Made by a program: the position numbers and the translations under genes
In this document: piece after piece, positions 8,040 to 15,651 of the stretch
How the letters are laid out: every line of letters begins with the position of its first letter
How positions within the stretch are numbered: the first letter of the stretch is position 1
Notes under the pieces: model-generated
Databases searched by the model: none
Seen by the model: the letters and a program-made list of their open reading frames with translations, nothing else
Told to the model about the DNA's origin: nothing
Assembly (NCBI GenBank): GCA_945939115.1
Contig: CAMEVC010000019.1
Location: forward strand, 1 to 46,606
From: an uncultured Eubacterium sp.
Lineage (GTDB): Bacteria; Bacillota; Clostridia; Lachnospirales; Lachnospiraceae
Length of the DNA: 46,606 nucleotides
Direction of reading: 5' to 3'

Positions 8040-8231
8040 CATTTGTTGAACAAAGAATGGACAACCCGGAGGGGCAGGTAAGCTGGTGGAACTGAAGGTT
8101 ATTAATCATTTCATTATAAAAATTTGGTGTAAGAGAATTGTTTTCTTCTACGAATAAGGTTATCATAGTCTTGCTTGGCATAGGTTAACGTAAGTTTTCC
8201 TATGTTGGTGTTAAAACAATCTGACGGATAA
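8040..8231. other. Intergenic stretch, nothing firm
   Basis: About 190 bases between the small minus-strand frame and the surface-protein remnant. A minus-strand open stretch of about 40 codons (ending KQFSYTKFL) is visible, but it has no start signal and no recognisable family. An inverted repeat TTTGTT-G-AACAAA lies at 8042-8054, just upstream of the small minus-strand frame, and could be an operator. Confidence 0.2.
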
Positions 8232-8513
8232 TACAATGAATTCCGTGATAAGGCAAATAACAGTATCACTGATTACACTCCTGAGGAATGCTATGTTGAC
8301 AAAACTGCTCCTAACTCATCCATTACCGGCGTTGCATACGAATCCGCAAACAATGGTGATGTTGCTCCTGTAATTACATACAGCGATACAAACTTCAACA
8401 AGGATGCAGTTGCTATTACCTTGAGCGGTATCAATAATGGTAAGGATCTTAAGTAAACCGGTTCTTACGCGGATATTGCTAATAGTCAGACCTACACATA
8501 CGCCAACTTCTAA
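8232..8513 (+). pseudogene. Remnant of a cell-surface protein with Ig-like repeats
   Basis: The frame from 8232 reads ...DKTAPNSSITGVAYES, then VAPVITYSDTNF and ITLSGINNGKDLK. This is the rhythm of bacterial Ig-like repeats in large adhesins ('DKTAP.I.GV.....Y...V.P.I.Y.D.N.....ITL.G.N.G'). TAA at 8454-8456 interrupts it, but the same frame goes on (TGSYADIANSQTYTYANF) to TAA 8511-8513. There is no start or ribosome binding site. The codon choice (many C-ending Asn and Tyr codons) looks unlike the flanking genes, suggesting a foreign origin. It is the inner slice of a much larger gene. Confidence 0.55.
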
Positions 8514-8552
8514 AAAGTACAGAGTGTGGATGATATCTATAAGGGGACAGAT

Positions 8553-9587
8553 ATGCCAATAAAGATAGTAAGAAATGACATAACAAAAATTGAATGTGAT
8601 GCAATTGTAAATGCTGCCAATTCAACCCTGTTAGGTGGTGGCGGCGTTGATGGTGCTATACATAGAGCTGCCGGCAAGGGGCTCCTTTTCGAGTGTATGA
8701 AACTTGGCGGTTGCAAAGTCGGGCAGGCGAAGTTAACAAAGGCCTATAAACTGCCTTCTGAGTTTGTAATACACACAGTCGGGCCTAAGTGGAAAGGCGG
8801 TCAGAACGGCGAAAGAGAGCTCTTGGAGAGTTGCTATAGATCGTCTTTGATGATTGCCTGGGACAATAAGTGCGAATCAATTGCTTTTCCTCTGATTTCT
8901 AGTGGTGTCTATGGATACCCAAAAGATCAAGCATTGAAAGTAGCGGTAGATACTATTACAGAGTTCTTAATTGAGCATGATATGCTGGTTTATATCGTAG
9001 TGTTTGATAAATCTGCATTCCAAATCAGTGAAAAATTATTTGCTGATATTGCCTCCTACATAGATGATAAATATGTCGATACACATTTTATCTTCAACAG
9101 AACCCGTCCGGATGCACTCGGTGAGAGCACCGTTTTAGCCGAAAAACAAATATTGCCAGACAATTTTGAGAACTGTGATGCGCAGGTATCATTTTGTCCG
9201 TCTATGGTGATGTCTAAGGATGTATCTTTAGAAGATGTGGTTAATCAGATTGATGAGAGCTTTTCGCAGATGCTCCTACGAAAAATTCATGAAAAAGGAA
9301 TGAAAGATGCCGAATGTTATAAAAAGGCAAATGTAGATCGAAAACTTTTTTCTAAAATTCGTAGTGATATTAACTACAGGCCGAGCAAAACAACAGCTCT
9401 TGCATTTGCAATTGCACTTGAACTTAGTCTGGAGGATACAAAGGATATGCTTATGAAAGCCGGCTTTGCACTTTCACATAGCAACAAGTTTGATATTATA
9501 ATTGAATACTTTATTACCCACGGAAATTACAATGTTTTTGAGATAAACGAAGCACTATTTGCGTTTGATCAAAGCTTGTTAGGATAA
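8553..9587 (+). CDS. Macrodomain protein with C-terminal HTH-like domain
   Basis: A 344-residue two-domain protein. ATG 8553 is chosen because AAGGGG lies at 8541-8546 and because the start matches the paralogue (MPIKIVRND against MPFKIVRND). Residues 1-175 form a canonical macrodomain: [19 protein letters not shown] and SGVYGYP loops, so ADP-ribose binding or hydrolysis is likely. After a linker, residues about 225-344 form a helical domain (CYKKANVDRKLFSKIRSD, FAIALELSLEDTKDML, KAGFALSHSNKFDIII) that resembles an XRE-type helix-turn-helix fold and recurs in the frameshifted gene at 5603. It may bind nucleic acid or a partner protein. The vWA gene 91 nt downstream on the same strand is probably functionally linked. 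A regulator or eraser of ADP-ribosylation is the reasonable inference; the substrate is unknown. Confidence 0.85.
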   Translation: MPIKIVRNDITKIECDAIVNAANSTLLGGGGVDGAIHRAAGKGLLFECMKLGGCKVGQAKLTKAYKLPSEFVIHTVGPKWKGGQNGERELLESCYRSSLMIAWDNKCESIAFPLISSGVYGYPKDQALKVAVDTITEFLIEHDMLVYIVVFDKSAFQISEKLFADIASYIDDKYVDTHFIFNRTRPDALGESTVLAEKQILPDNFENCDAQVSFCPSMVMSKDVSLEDVVNQIDESFSQMLLRKIHEKGMKDAECYKKANVDRKLFSKIRSDINYRPSKTTALAFAIALELSLEDTKDMLMKAGFALSHSNKFDIIIEYFITHGNYNVFEINEALFAFDQSLLG

Positions 9588-9678
9588 ATTGTCGCTTCGT
9601 ATGCGACCATACCTCCGAATAGAACAGCTATAATTCAGTTGTAAGGTAAAACACCAAAAAATATCGGAGGTAATAGAA

Positions 9679-10329
9679 ATGAAAAAGAAAAACAATTTGA
9701 CAGAACTGGTATTTATTTTAGATCGAAGTGGGTCAATGTCTGGACTTGAAAGCGACACCATTGGCGGATTTAATGCAATGATTCAAAAGCAGAAAAAAGA
9801 AGACGGCGAAGCCTATGTGTCTACCGTCCTCTTTGATAATGTGAGTGAGGTGCTCCATGATCGGGTTTCGCTCAAAGACATTCCTAAGATGACAGCAAAG
9901 GATTATACCGTTCGCGGCTGTACCGCACTAATTGATGCAATCGGCGGTGCAATAAAGCATATTAGAAATATCCATAAGTATGCACGTCCGGAAGATGTTC
10001 CAGCACATACAATGTTTATCATCACTACTGATGGTCAGGAAAATGCAAGCTATCGTTTTAGCAGTGATGAAGTTAAGAAAATGATTAAGCATCAGAAAGC
10101 CGAATATGGATGGGAATTTCTCTTCATTGGAGCAAATATTGATGCTGTTGAAACTGCAGCGTGTATTGGTATTGAGCGCAATCGTGCAGTCAATTACAAT
10201 GCCGACAGCAAAGGAACACAGATCCTCTATAAAACCTTATCTGCTCCTATCTGTGCAATGAGAGCTGATGCGGCGATTTCTGACGATTGGAGTCAGAGCA
10301 TTGAGGAGGATTATAACAATAGGAAGTGA
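9679..10329 (+). CDS. vWA-domain protein, TerY-like
   Basis: A 216-residue von Willebrand factor A domain protein. The ATG at 9679 follows GGAGG at 9666-9670. The metal-ion-dependent adhesion site is intact: FILDRSGSMSGLESDT (DxSxS) at about residues 11-26, the Thr-containing loop in DYTVRGCTALIDAIG, and IITTDGQENAS. Residues after that (KKMIKHQKAEYGWEFLFIGANIDA) complete the Rossmann-like fold. It has no signal peptide, so it is cytoplasmic like TerY-type proteins found in stress or phage-resistance modules with phosphatases, kinases and macrodomains. Only the macrodomain partner is present here; no Ter phosphatase or kinase gene is visible in the window. A metal-dependent scaffold role is inferred. 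Confidence 0.85.
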   Translation: MKKKNNLTELVFILDRSGSMSGLESDTIGGFNAMIQKQKKEDGEAYVSTVLFDNVSEVLHDRVSLKDIPKMTAKDYTVRGCTALIDAIGGAIKHIRNIHKYARPEDVPAHTMFIITTDGQENASYRFSSDEVKKMIKHQKAEYGWEFLFIGANIDAVETAACIGIERNRAVNYNADSKGTQILYKTLSAPICAMRADAAISDDWSQSIEEDYNNRK

Positions 10330-10514
10330 GAATACTGTATGGGAATAGAAGAACTCGTAGTATTTTAGAAGGATGTTCTGACAAAACAATACTCTATTAT
10401 AGGTGTAATATTGAAAAGATGTTGGATATAATAAATAATCCGGTCATAAAGATAACGACCAAGATGCTACAAAAATATCTTGTAGAGTATCAAACGATAA
10501 ATAATTGTGTTTGA
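10326..10514 (+). pseudogene. Tyrosine recombinase (integrase), N-terminal fragment
   Basis: An open frame of 62 codons overlapping the end of the vWA gene reads ILEGCSDKTILYYRCNIEKM, then ITTKMLQKYLVEYQ. This is the SAM-like core-binding domain of phage/ICE tyrosine recombinases ('LEGCSEKT..YY...I..ML......I.....L..YL..Y'). The catalytic domain with its R-H-R-Y residues is absent: the frame stops at TGA 10512-10514 and no continuation is seen in the other frames. It is dead debris of an integrative element. Confidence 0.6.
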
Positions 10515-10552
10515 GCAAGATTAAAAGCAATCGTTAATTTGAATTTTATGCT

Positions 10553-10613
10553 CTTTTGACTACAATTGTGTGTGTCAAAAGATTTTGACAAGGATAAAAA
10601 GTCCTTTGTCAAA
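10553..10613. promoter_or_regulatory. Two tandem inverted repeats upstream of the XRE regulator
   Basis: CTTTTGAC (10553-10560) and GTCAAAAG (10574-10581) form an 8-bp inverted repeat. Three bases later TTTGACAAGGA (10584-10594) and TCCTTTGTCAAA (10602-10613) form a second one. Both share the TTTGAC half-site. The 160 bases upstream of the regulator gene otherwise contain no gene except the integrase remnant. Operators for the downstream regulator or an attachment-site-like arrangement are both possible; no T-run follows either repeat, which argues against terminators. Confidence 0.45.
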
Positions 10614-10674
10614 GCCTTTTGATAGCATTAATATCTGTTTTTGATTAAGATACAAGTGCAAGGAGGTGTATTGA

Positions 10675-11262
10675 ATGGAACTCGGGAATCAAATTAAGAA
10701 ATATCGTTCGGAACTTCAAATTTCACAAGAACAATTAGCGGACCGCATATATGTGTCTCGACAAACTATTTCAAATTGGGAGAATGAGAAAAGTTATCCA
10801 GATGTAAATAGTTTGATTCTTTTGAGTGAAGTATTCCAAACCTCCATTGATAAATTAATCAAAGGAGATATTGAAATTATGAAAGAAAAAATTAATGAAC
10901 AAGAAATTAAGAAACTCAATTACTATGGTAACATTTTTGGCGTGCATTTTGCAATTACGATTTTATCGGCAGTCCCATTGTTCTTTTGGTTGGAACAGCT
11001 TGCATTTATTCCGTTTGGAATTCTTTTTGTAATTACGATGTATTGGGCTTTGAAAGTGGAAAAGGTGAAAAAGGACAACGATATTCAGACATACAAAGAG
11101 ATTGTAGCCTTTTCAGAAGGTAATAGATTAGACGAAATACAGAAGCAACGAGAAATCGGAAAACGACCATATCAAAATGTACTGAAAGGGATTGTAGCCG
11201 GAATTGTTACAATAGTGGTATGTTTCTTGATTGGACTACTGTTTCATTTGCTTGGAAATTAA
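10675..11262 (+). CDS. XRE-family regulator with C-terminal membrane segments
   Basis: A 195-residue protein. ATG 10675 follows AGGAGG at 10661-10666 with 8-nt spacing. Residues 1-65 are a classic Cro/C1 helix-turn-helix (SQEQLADRIYVSRQTISNWE, then SYPDVNSLILLSEVF). The rest holds three hydrophobic segments: about 88-105, 106-122 and 167-190, the last running to the C-terminus (GIVAGIVTIVVCFLIGLLF). Membrane-bound XRE regulators of this layout are common in Firmicutes and usually control a nearby envelope or transport function. Its target may be itself via the inverted repeats upstream. Directly downstream, in the same frame, lies a histidine-kinase remnant. Confidence 0.85.
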   Translation: MELGNQIKKYRSELQISQEQLADRIYVSRQTISNWENEKSYPDVNSLILLSEVFQTSIDKLIKGDIEIMKEKINEQEIKKLNYYGNIFGVHFAITILSAVPLFFWLEQLAFIPFGILFVITMYWALKVEKVKKDNDIQTYKEIVAFSEGNRLDEIQKQREIGKRPYQNVLKGIVAGIVTIVVCFLIGLLFHLLGN

Positions 11263-11529
11263 ACAAAGAATGGTGAAATAAGTGTTGAACTTACTAGAGG
11301 AAAAGATGGTGTACATATAAAGGTTATAAATACATCTGTAAGCTACAGTAATGACCAGCTAAGAAAGATGTTTGATAGATTCTATAGAGGAAGTGAAGTT
11401 AAGGAGAGAGGCTTTGGAATAGGTCTTTACGTTGCATCATTGATTGTTAGACGTCATAAAGGTAAAATAAATGCAAGAATGCAGGATGATAAACATATTT
11501 GTTTTAATGTCTTCTTAGGCTGTGTTTAA
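11263..11529 (+). pseudogene. Histidine kinase C-terminal fragment (HATPase domain)
   Basis: From 11263 to TAA 11527-11529 the frame reads GVHIKVINTSVSYS, then MFDRFYRGSEVKERGFGIGLY and VASLIVRRHKGKI. These are the F-box and G2-box of a sensor kinase ATPase domain (FDRFYR..., GxGIGLY), close to KdpD/GraS-like kinases. N-box, G1-box, H-box and sensor regions are missing and there is no start signal. It begins right after the stop of the XRE gene, so a deletion probably joined the two. Confidence 0.7.
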
Positions 11530-11622
11530 TTAATGAGCAAACGATTCTGTTAACCCGTGGAGAAATGAAGAGGGGGTTATGAGTCTCTATTGCATTACAG
11601 CAACCATATATCTGGAATGGCT

Positions 11623-11651
11623 TTGTATTATAATTATTCCTATGATATAAT
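11623..11651 (+). promoter_or_regulatory. Promoter for the mgtC gene
   Basis: TTGTAT at 11623-11628 and a perfect TATAAT at 11646-11651 are separated by 17 nt. This leaves a leader of about 75 nt before ATG 11734. Nothing resembling an M-box (ykoK) Mg2+ riboswitch was recognised between 11530 and 11733. Confidence 0.55.
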
Positions 11652-11733
11652 ACTTTCATGAAGATTTGGTTCTGACAGTATTCAGTGCAATAATTAAAGT
11701 TGCCGGGTAGATTCTAAATAGGGGGAGATATCT

Positions 11734-12423
11734 ATGTTTCTTGAACATCTGGAAGTTTTACAGCAATTTAATATAGTTTCAGTAGTTGTCAGACTGACAA
11801 TGGCATTATTGCTTGGTGCACTGCTGGGATTAGAGCGTGAGCAGAAACAGCGTCCTGCCGGACTTAGAACTTATACTCTTGTTTGTGTCGGTTCAGCTCT
11901 TGCCTCGATAACTAACCTTTATATGTATCAAATGTACACTGGTGTTGATCCATCAAGAATTCCTGCGCAGATAATAAGCGGTATAGGATTTTTAGGCGCC
12001 GGAACGATTATGGTAACAAGAGTATACAGGGTCAAGGGACTTACAACTGCTGCCGGATTATGGTGCTGTGCTGCCATAGGAATAGCTTTGGGTGCCGGGT
12101 TTTATTCAGGAGCATTGATTTCAGGGTTAATGATTGTAATTTCTCTGCGTCTGTTTGCGTTTGTTGATAAAAGATTTTTAAAATACAGCAGATATATGTA
12201 TTTTTACGCTGAATATTCATCAAAGGATTTTATCAGTGATTTGATTGTATACTCAAGGAATAATAACTATCAGCTGCTCGATTTGGAAATAACAAGAGAA
12301 TCGAACAGTAATTCATTTTTTGCTACATTTCAGCTTAAAATAAATAATCCGGGAATCCGCCTTGCAATACAGTCAGATATTCAGAATCTGTCAGGCTGTA
12401 CTTTGGCTGAAGAATTAAAGTAA
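11734..12423 (+). CDS. MgtC/SapB-family membrane protein
   Basis: A 229-residue protein with the MgtC signature: LLLGALLGLEREQ..RPAGLRT near residues 28-50, then IPAQIISGIGFLGAGTIM and VKGLTTAAGLWCCAAIGIALG. About four membrane helices occupy residues 15-145; residues 160-229 form a small cytoplasmic C-terminal domain with an ACT-like pattern. GGGGGAG at 11721-11727 places the start. MgtC proteins act under Mg2+ limitation and acid stress, in some bacteria by modulating the F-type ATPase. A CorA-type protein sits three genes downstream, so a divalent-cation or membrane-potential role for the cluster is plausible. The next gene is 217 nt away with its own promoter. Confidence 0.9.
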   Translation: MFLEHLEVLQQFNIVSVVVRLTMALLLGALLGLEREQKQRPAGLRTYTLVCVGSALASITNLYMYQMYTGVDPSRIPAQIISGIGFLGAGTIMVTRVYRVKGLTTAAGLWCCAAIGIALGAGFYSGALISGLMIVISLRLFAFVDKRFLKYSRYMYFYAEYSSKDFISDLIVYSRNNNYQLLDLEITRESNSNSFFATFQLKINNPGIRLAIQSDIQNLSGCTLAEELK

Positions 12424-12543
12424 ATTAGATTCCGGTGAAGAGAAAATAGTAAGATTATAGTTAAAATTCCAAGAAGTATAAATAATATTAATAAAACATA
12501 ATTTGTTTAGTTCTTTGGAATAGATAATCAGCGATTTTCAGTC

Positions 12544-12572
12544 TTTTCACAGAAGACATTTGCAAGTATAAT
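12544..12572 (+). promoter_or_regulatory. Promoter for the permease/kinase/CorA operon
   Basis: TTTTCA at 12544-12549 (4 of 6) and a perfect TATAAT at 12567-12572 are separated by 17 nt, giving a leader of about 60 nt before ATG 12641. Confidence 0.5.
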
Positions 12573-12640
12573 AGGTGTGAAAATATAATTAATAATAATA
12601 CACATATCTGTCAGATGGCATTTTGTGTAATGGAGGAGAA

Positions 12641-13996
12641 ATGATAGCGAAAATATTGGCAGTTGCCATTTTTATAATTATGTTTGCCTTAATTATTACG
12701 GACAAATTCGAGAGGCATATTGTAACGCTTATATGTGGATTGGCAACGATTGTTATGGTGTTTGGTATTGCAATGCACAGTATGACTGCTTTTCTTGATA
12801 CGCTGAATATCGGTAATATTATTACAACAGGCTTCTGGTATGAAAGGGGCGTTGTGAATGAGAGTACCAGTGGTATCAACTGGGCTACTATTCTATTTCT
12901 TGCAGGAATGATGATTATGGTGGAGGGTATGGCTAAAGCGGGATTCTTCCGCTGGCTGTGCATGACAATAGCTAAAGTTGTAAGATATAAGGTAATACCC
13001 ATTTTCCTTACATTTATGGTGATGTCCTTTGTTTTAGCTATGTTTATAGACAGTATTACTGTTATTCTTTTTTTGGCAGCAGTTACAATAGAGCTTGCAC
13101 AGCTTCTCCGGTTTAATCCGATTCCGATGATTCTGTCAGAAATATTCTGCGCTAATCTGGGAGGCTCTGCGACTATGTGCGGAGACCCTCCTAATATTAT
13201 CATTGGAACATCCTTAAGATATTCATTTACTGATTTTATAAGTAATACCGGAATTATAGCTGTAATTTCATTAATTGTGATTGTAGTGTTTTTCTTCTTT
13301 AGCTACAGGAAGGAGCTTAGCTGTTCAAATGTGACAGATGTGGAGAGTCTTGAGAAGGTGTCTCCTAAATCTGCAATAAAAGACAGGAAATCCTTTATTA
13401 TAAGCTGTATTATATTTTTCTGTGCTGTTGTAATGCTGATAACTCACGCTGAGACAGGCTTAACAGTTGCATTCATAGGGGTGTTTATTGCAATTGTTAC
13501 TATGATTACAGCAGGGAAAGCAGTTGTGGACATATTAAAAGCCGTGGATTATAAAACAATTCTGTTCTTTATTGGATTGTTTCTTGTAGTGGGAGGTCTG
13601 GAACAGACCGGTATTCTTGAGCTTGTTGCGGAGTTTATCGGAAAGATAAGCGGAGGCAATATGATGGTTATGATTGCGATTATTATATGGGTTTCTGCAG
13701 TTGCAAGTGCATTTGTGGATAATATTCCATTTGCTGCAACCATGATACCGGTTATCAAAACATTAGCTGCAACTACAGGGGCAGACCTTTCAGTTCTTGC
13801 ATGGACACTGGCTATGGGAACTGATATAGGTGGAAGTGCAACTCCGATTGGAGCATCTGCCAATGTTGTCGGAACATCAATTGCAGCAAGGGAAGGTTAT
13901 CCAATAAGCTGGAAGAGATATTGTAAGGTCGCTGTTCCCGCGACATTTATTGTTATACTGATTTCAATGGTAAGTATTTATGTGAGATATCTATAA
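12641..13996 (+). CDS. SLC13/ArsB-NhaD-type ion transporter permease
   Basis: A 451-residue membrane protein with about 11-12 helices. ATG 12641 is used since GGAGG lies at 12632-12636. Two inverted-repeat signatures of the ion-transporter superfamily are clear: ANLGGSATMCGDPPNIIIGT in the first half and TDIGGSATPIGASANVVGTS in the second half. The motifs are shared by ArsB arsenite pumps, NhaD antiporters and citrate/dicarboxylate carriers, so the substrate cannot be fixed. No ars genes lie nearby. Its operon partners (a nucleotide-kinase-like protein 14 nt downstream and a CorA homologue) point to cation or anion homeostasis. Confidence 0.85.
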   Translation: MIAKILAVAIFIIMFALIITDKFERHIVTLICGLATIVMVFGIAMHSMTAFLDTLNIGNIITTGFWYERGVVNESTSGINWATILFLAGMMIMVEGMAKAGFFRWLCMTIAKVVRYKVIPIFLTFMVMSFVLAMFIDSITVILFLAAVTIELAQLLRFNPIPMILSEIFCANLGGSATMCGDPPNIIIGTSLRYSFTDFISNTGIIAVISLIVIVVFFFFSYRKELSCSNVTDVESLEKVSPKSAIKDRKSFIISCIIFFCAVVMLITHAETGLTVAFIGVFIAIVTMITAGKAVVDILKAVDYKTILFFIGLFLVVGGLEQTGILELVAEFIGKISGGNMMVMIAIIIWVSAVASAFVDNIPFAATMIPVIKTLAATTGADLSVLAWTLAMGTDIGGSATPIGASANVVGTSIAAREGYPISWKRYCKVAVPATFIVILISMVSIYVRYL

Positions 13997-14010
13997 AGCG
14001 AGGTGGTCGA

Positions 14011-14607
14011 ATGGGGAAACAATTAATTATATCATTGGGACGTGAGTTCGGTAGCGGAGGTCATGTGATTGCACAGAAGCTGTCCGAGCATTATCAGATT
14101 CCGCTATACGATTATAATTTACTGAGAGATATTAAGATTGAAAGAAATCTATATATCGAAGACCTTGAAAAATATGACGAATGTCCCAGAAATCCATTTT
14201 TAACAAGAACAGTAAGGGGATACAGCAGTTCTCCTGAGGTGAATATAGCTATGATGCAGTTTGAATGTCTCAGACAAAAGGCTGCGTCGGGAGAATCTTT
14301 TGTGATTGTAGGCAGATGCGCAGAGACAATATTGAAGGACAATCCTAATATGATAAGCATTTTTGTAATTGGAGACATGGAACAGAAGATTGCCCGGACA
14401 ATGGAGCGTAATAATATATCAAGAGAAAAGGCTGTCAAGATGATAGCTTTACATGACAGGAAACGAAAGGCGTATCATAATCATTTTTGTGACCATAAAT
14501 GGGGAGATTCGAGAAATTACGAGTTATGTATAAACAGCAGCAGGGTTGGATTAGATGAGACGACGAGAATTATAATAGATTATATTGACAGCAGACAAAA
14601 TGGTTAA
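14011..14607 (+). CDS. Cytidylate-kinase-like protein
   Basis: A 198-residue P-loop kinase of the cytidylate kinase-like family. The N-terminal phosphate-binding loop is IISLGREFGSGGHVIAQKL, matching the 'GR..GSGG' variant typical of this family instead of GxxGxGK. A GRCAETIL motif (about residue 105) and an arginine-rich lid region (ARTMERNNISREKAVKMI) follow. AGGTGG at 14001-14006 precedes ATG 14011. These proteins often sit beside transporters in Clostridia, where they may sense or phosphorylate a ligand; true CMP kinase activity is doubtful because housekeeping Cmk is usually encoded elsewhere with a canonical P-loop. Confidence 0.8.
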   Translation: MGKQLIISLGREFGSGGHVIAQKLSEHYQIPLYDYNLLRDIKIERNLYIEDLEKYDECPRNPFLTRTVRGYSSSPEVNIAMMQFECLRQKAASGESFVIVGRCAETILKDNPNMISIFVIGDMEQKIARTMERNNISREKAVKMIALHDRKRKAYHNHFCDHKWGDSRNYELCINSSRVGLDETTRIIIDYIDSRQNG

Positions 14608-14669
14608 TATGAAGATTATTTTATGGGAATAGTAAAGACTGTTAACATAGATATATTAAGGAGAATGTG

Positions 14670-15548
14670 ATGACGGAATATGGGATTAAATCTGAATCAA
14701 AGCGGATGCTTACAATTATGAATCAGGAAGAATTCTGTGTGAAGAAAGAATCATTTCATCATTACCGGGAGTTTATGCACAGCTTGGGCTCTATCCGCTA
14801 TTGCAAAGCCGAAATATTCCGTGACTGTATTCTTGGAACTATGAGAATTCCACAGAAAAGTGAACAGAGAAATCCTTTAATGGCTTTTGGATTCTATATG
14901 ACAGAGGAGGAACTGTTCTTAATTGAGGAGACAGGAGATATAAAGCGCTGGCTTGAAAAACAGTCAGACCGTCTGAAAAATCTTGAGTCACCGGATCAGC
15001 TTTTTTTGCGGCTTCTGGAGCAGATGATAGAGAATGATATAATGTACCTGCTACACTATGAAAAAGAGATTGAACAAATGGAAAACAGGATTATCCGCAG
15101 TATTCCGAAGGACTTTTTCACAACTATTACAGGATTCAGACGGAAATTATCAGAGATGAATTCATATTATGAACAGATGGCGGCTATAGGAGATTTGATA
15201 CAGTCTCATGAGTGCAGTTCAATGCTTCCCAATGCTGATTCATGGGAAAGATTTACAAGGAGGATAGAGCGCCTTCATAATCATGTCCATTTTTTACAGG
15301 AAAATGTTCTGCAGCTCCGTGAACTGTATCAGTCAATGCAGGATGCCAGACAGAACAAAATTATGTTCATACTGACAATTGTAACAACGTTTTTTCTACC
15401 GCTTACACTGCTTACAGGATGGTATGGAATGAATTTTGCCAATATGCCGGAACTTCAGTGGAAATATGGATATCTTACAGTTATAATTGCGGCAGCAGGC
15501 ATAATAATACTGGAAATAATTTACTTCAAAAAAAAGAAATTCTTATAA
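14670..15548 (+). CDS. CorA-type divalent metal ion transporter
   Basis: A 292-residue CorA-family protein. It has a long cytoplasmic N-terminal domain, a long helix (about 145-235) and two C-terminal membrane helices. The selectivity motif GMN is present (LTGWYGMNFANMPEL, between helices 1 and 2), and the C-terminus ends basic (FKKKKFL). ATG 14670 is preferred to GTG 14667 because AAGGAG lies at 14658-14663. CorA proteins pass Mg2+ (or Co2+, Zn2+) down the membrane potential. It is the last gene of the operon and is followed by a strong hairpin. Confidence 0.9.
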   Translation: MTEYGIKSESKRMLTIMNQEEFCVKKESFHHYREFMHSLGSIRYCKAEIFRDCILGTMRIPQKSEQRNPLMAFGFYMTEEELFLIEETGDIKRWLEKQSDRLKNLESPDQLFLRLLEQMIENDIMYLLHYEKEIEQMENRIIRSIPKDFFTTITGFRRKLSEMNSYYEQMAAIGDLIQSHECSSMLPNADSWERFTRRIERLHNHVHFLQENVLQLRELYQSMQDARQNKIMFILTIVTTFFLPLTLLTGWYGMNFANMPELQWKYGYLTVIIAAAGIIILEIIYFKKKKFL

Positions 15549-15570
15549 AAATTGTTATGATACTATAAAG

Positions 15571-15611
15571 AAATACCACATGACACCTGTTAAATGGGTC
15601 ATGTGGTATTT
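15571..15611. terminator. Bidirectional terminator
   Basis: A perfect 14-bp stem, AAATACCACATGAC (15571-15584) with GTCATGTGGTATTT (15598-15611), lies between convergent genes. The minus-strand side has the better T-run (TTTCTTT), so it serves both the corA operon and the facing hemerythrin gene. Confidence 0.8.
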
Positions 15612-15651
15612 GTATGTTGCACTTTACAGCGCATGTTTCTAACGGTTAAAA

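Noticed and set aside
8105..8231. A minus-strand open stretch of about 40 codons upstream of the 32-codon frame
   Set aside because: No start, no ribosome binding site and no recognisable family; mentioned only in the intergenic note.
9591..9607. A GTCGC...GCGAC hairpin after the macrodomain-HTH gene
   Set aside because: Only 5 bp and no T-run, so not called as a terminator; readthrough into the vWA gene seems likely.
8049..11273. A 12-bp direct repeat (AACAAAGAATGG) at 8049-8060 and 11262-11273 flanking the macrodomain-HTH, vWA and XRE genes
   Set aside because: It could mark attachment-site-like ends, but a 12-mer repeat is expected many times by chance in 46 kb of AT-rich DNA and no other end structure was found.
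11530..11733. Possible Mg2+ riboswitch (M-box) before the mgtC gene
   Set aside because: AACCC...GGGTT pairing is present near 11552-11579, but none of the conserved M-box core was recognised, and the best promoter lies downstream of it.
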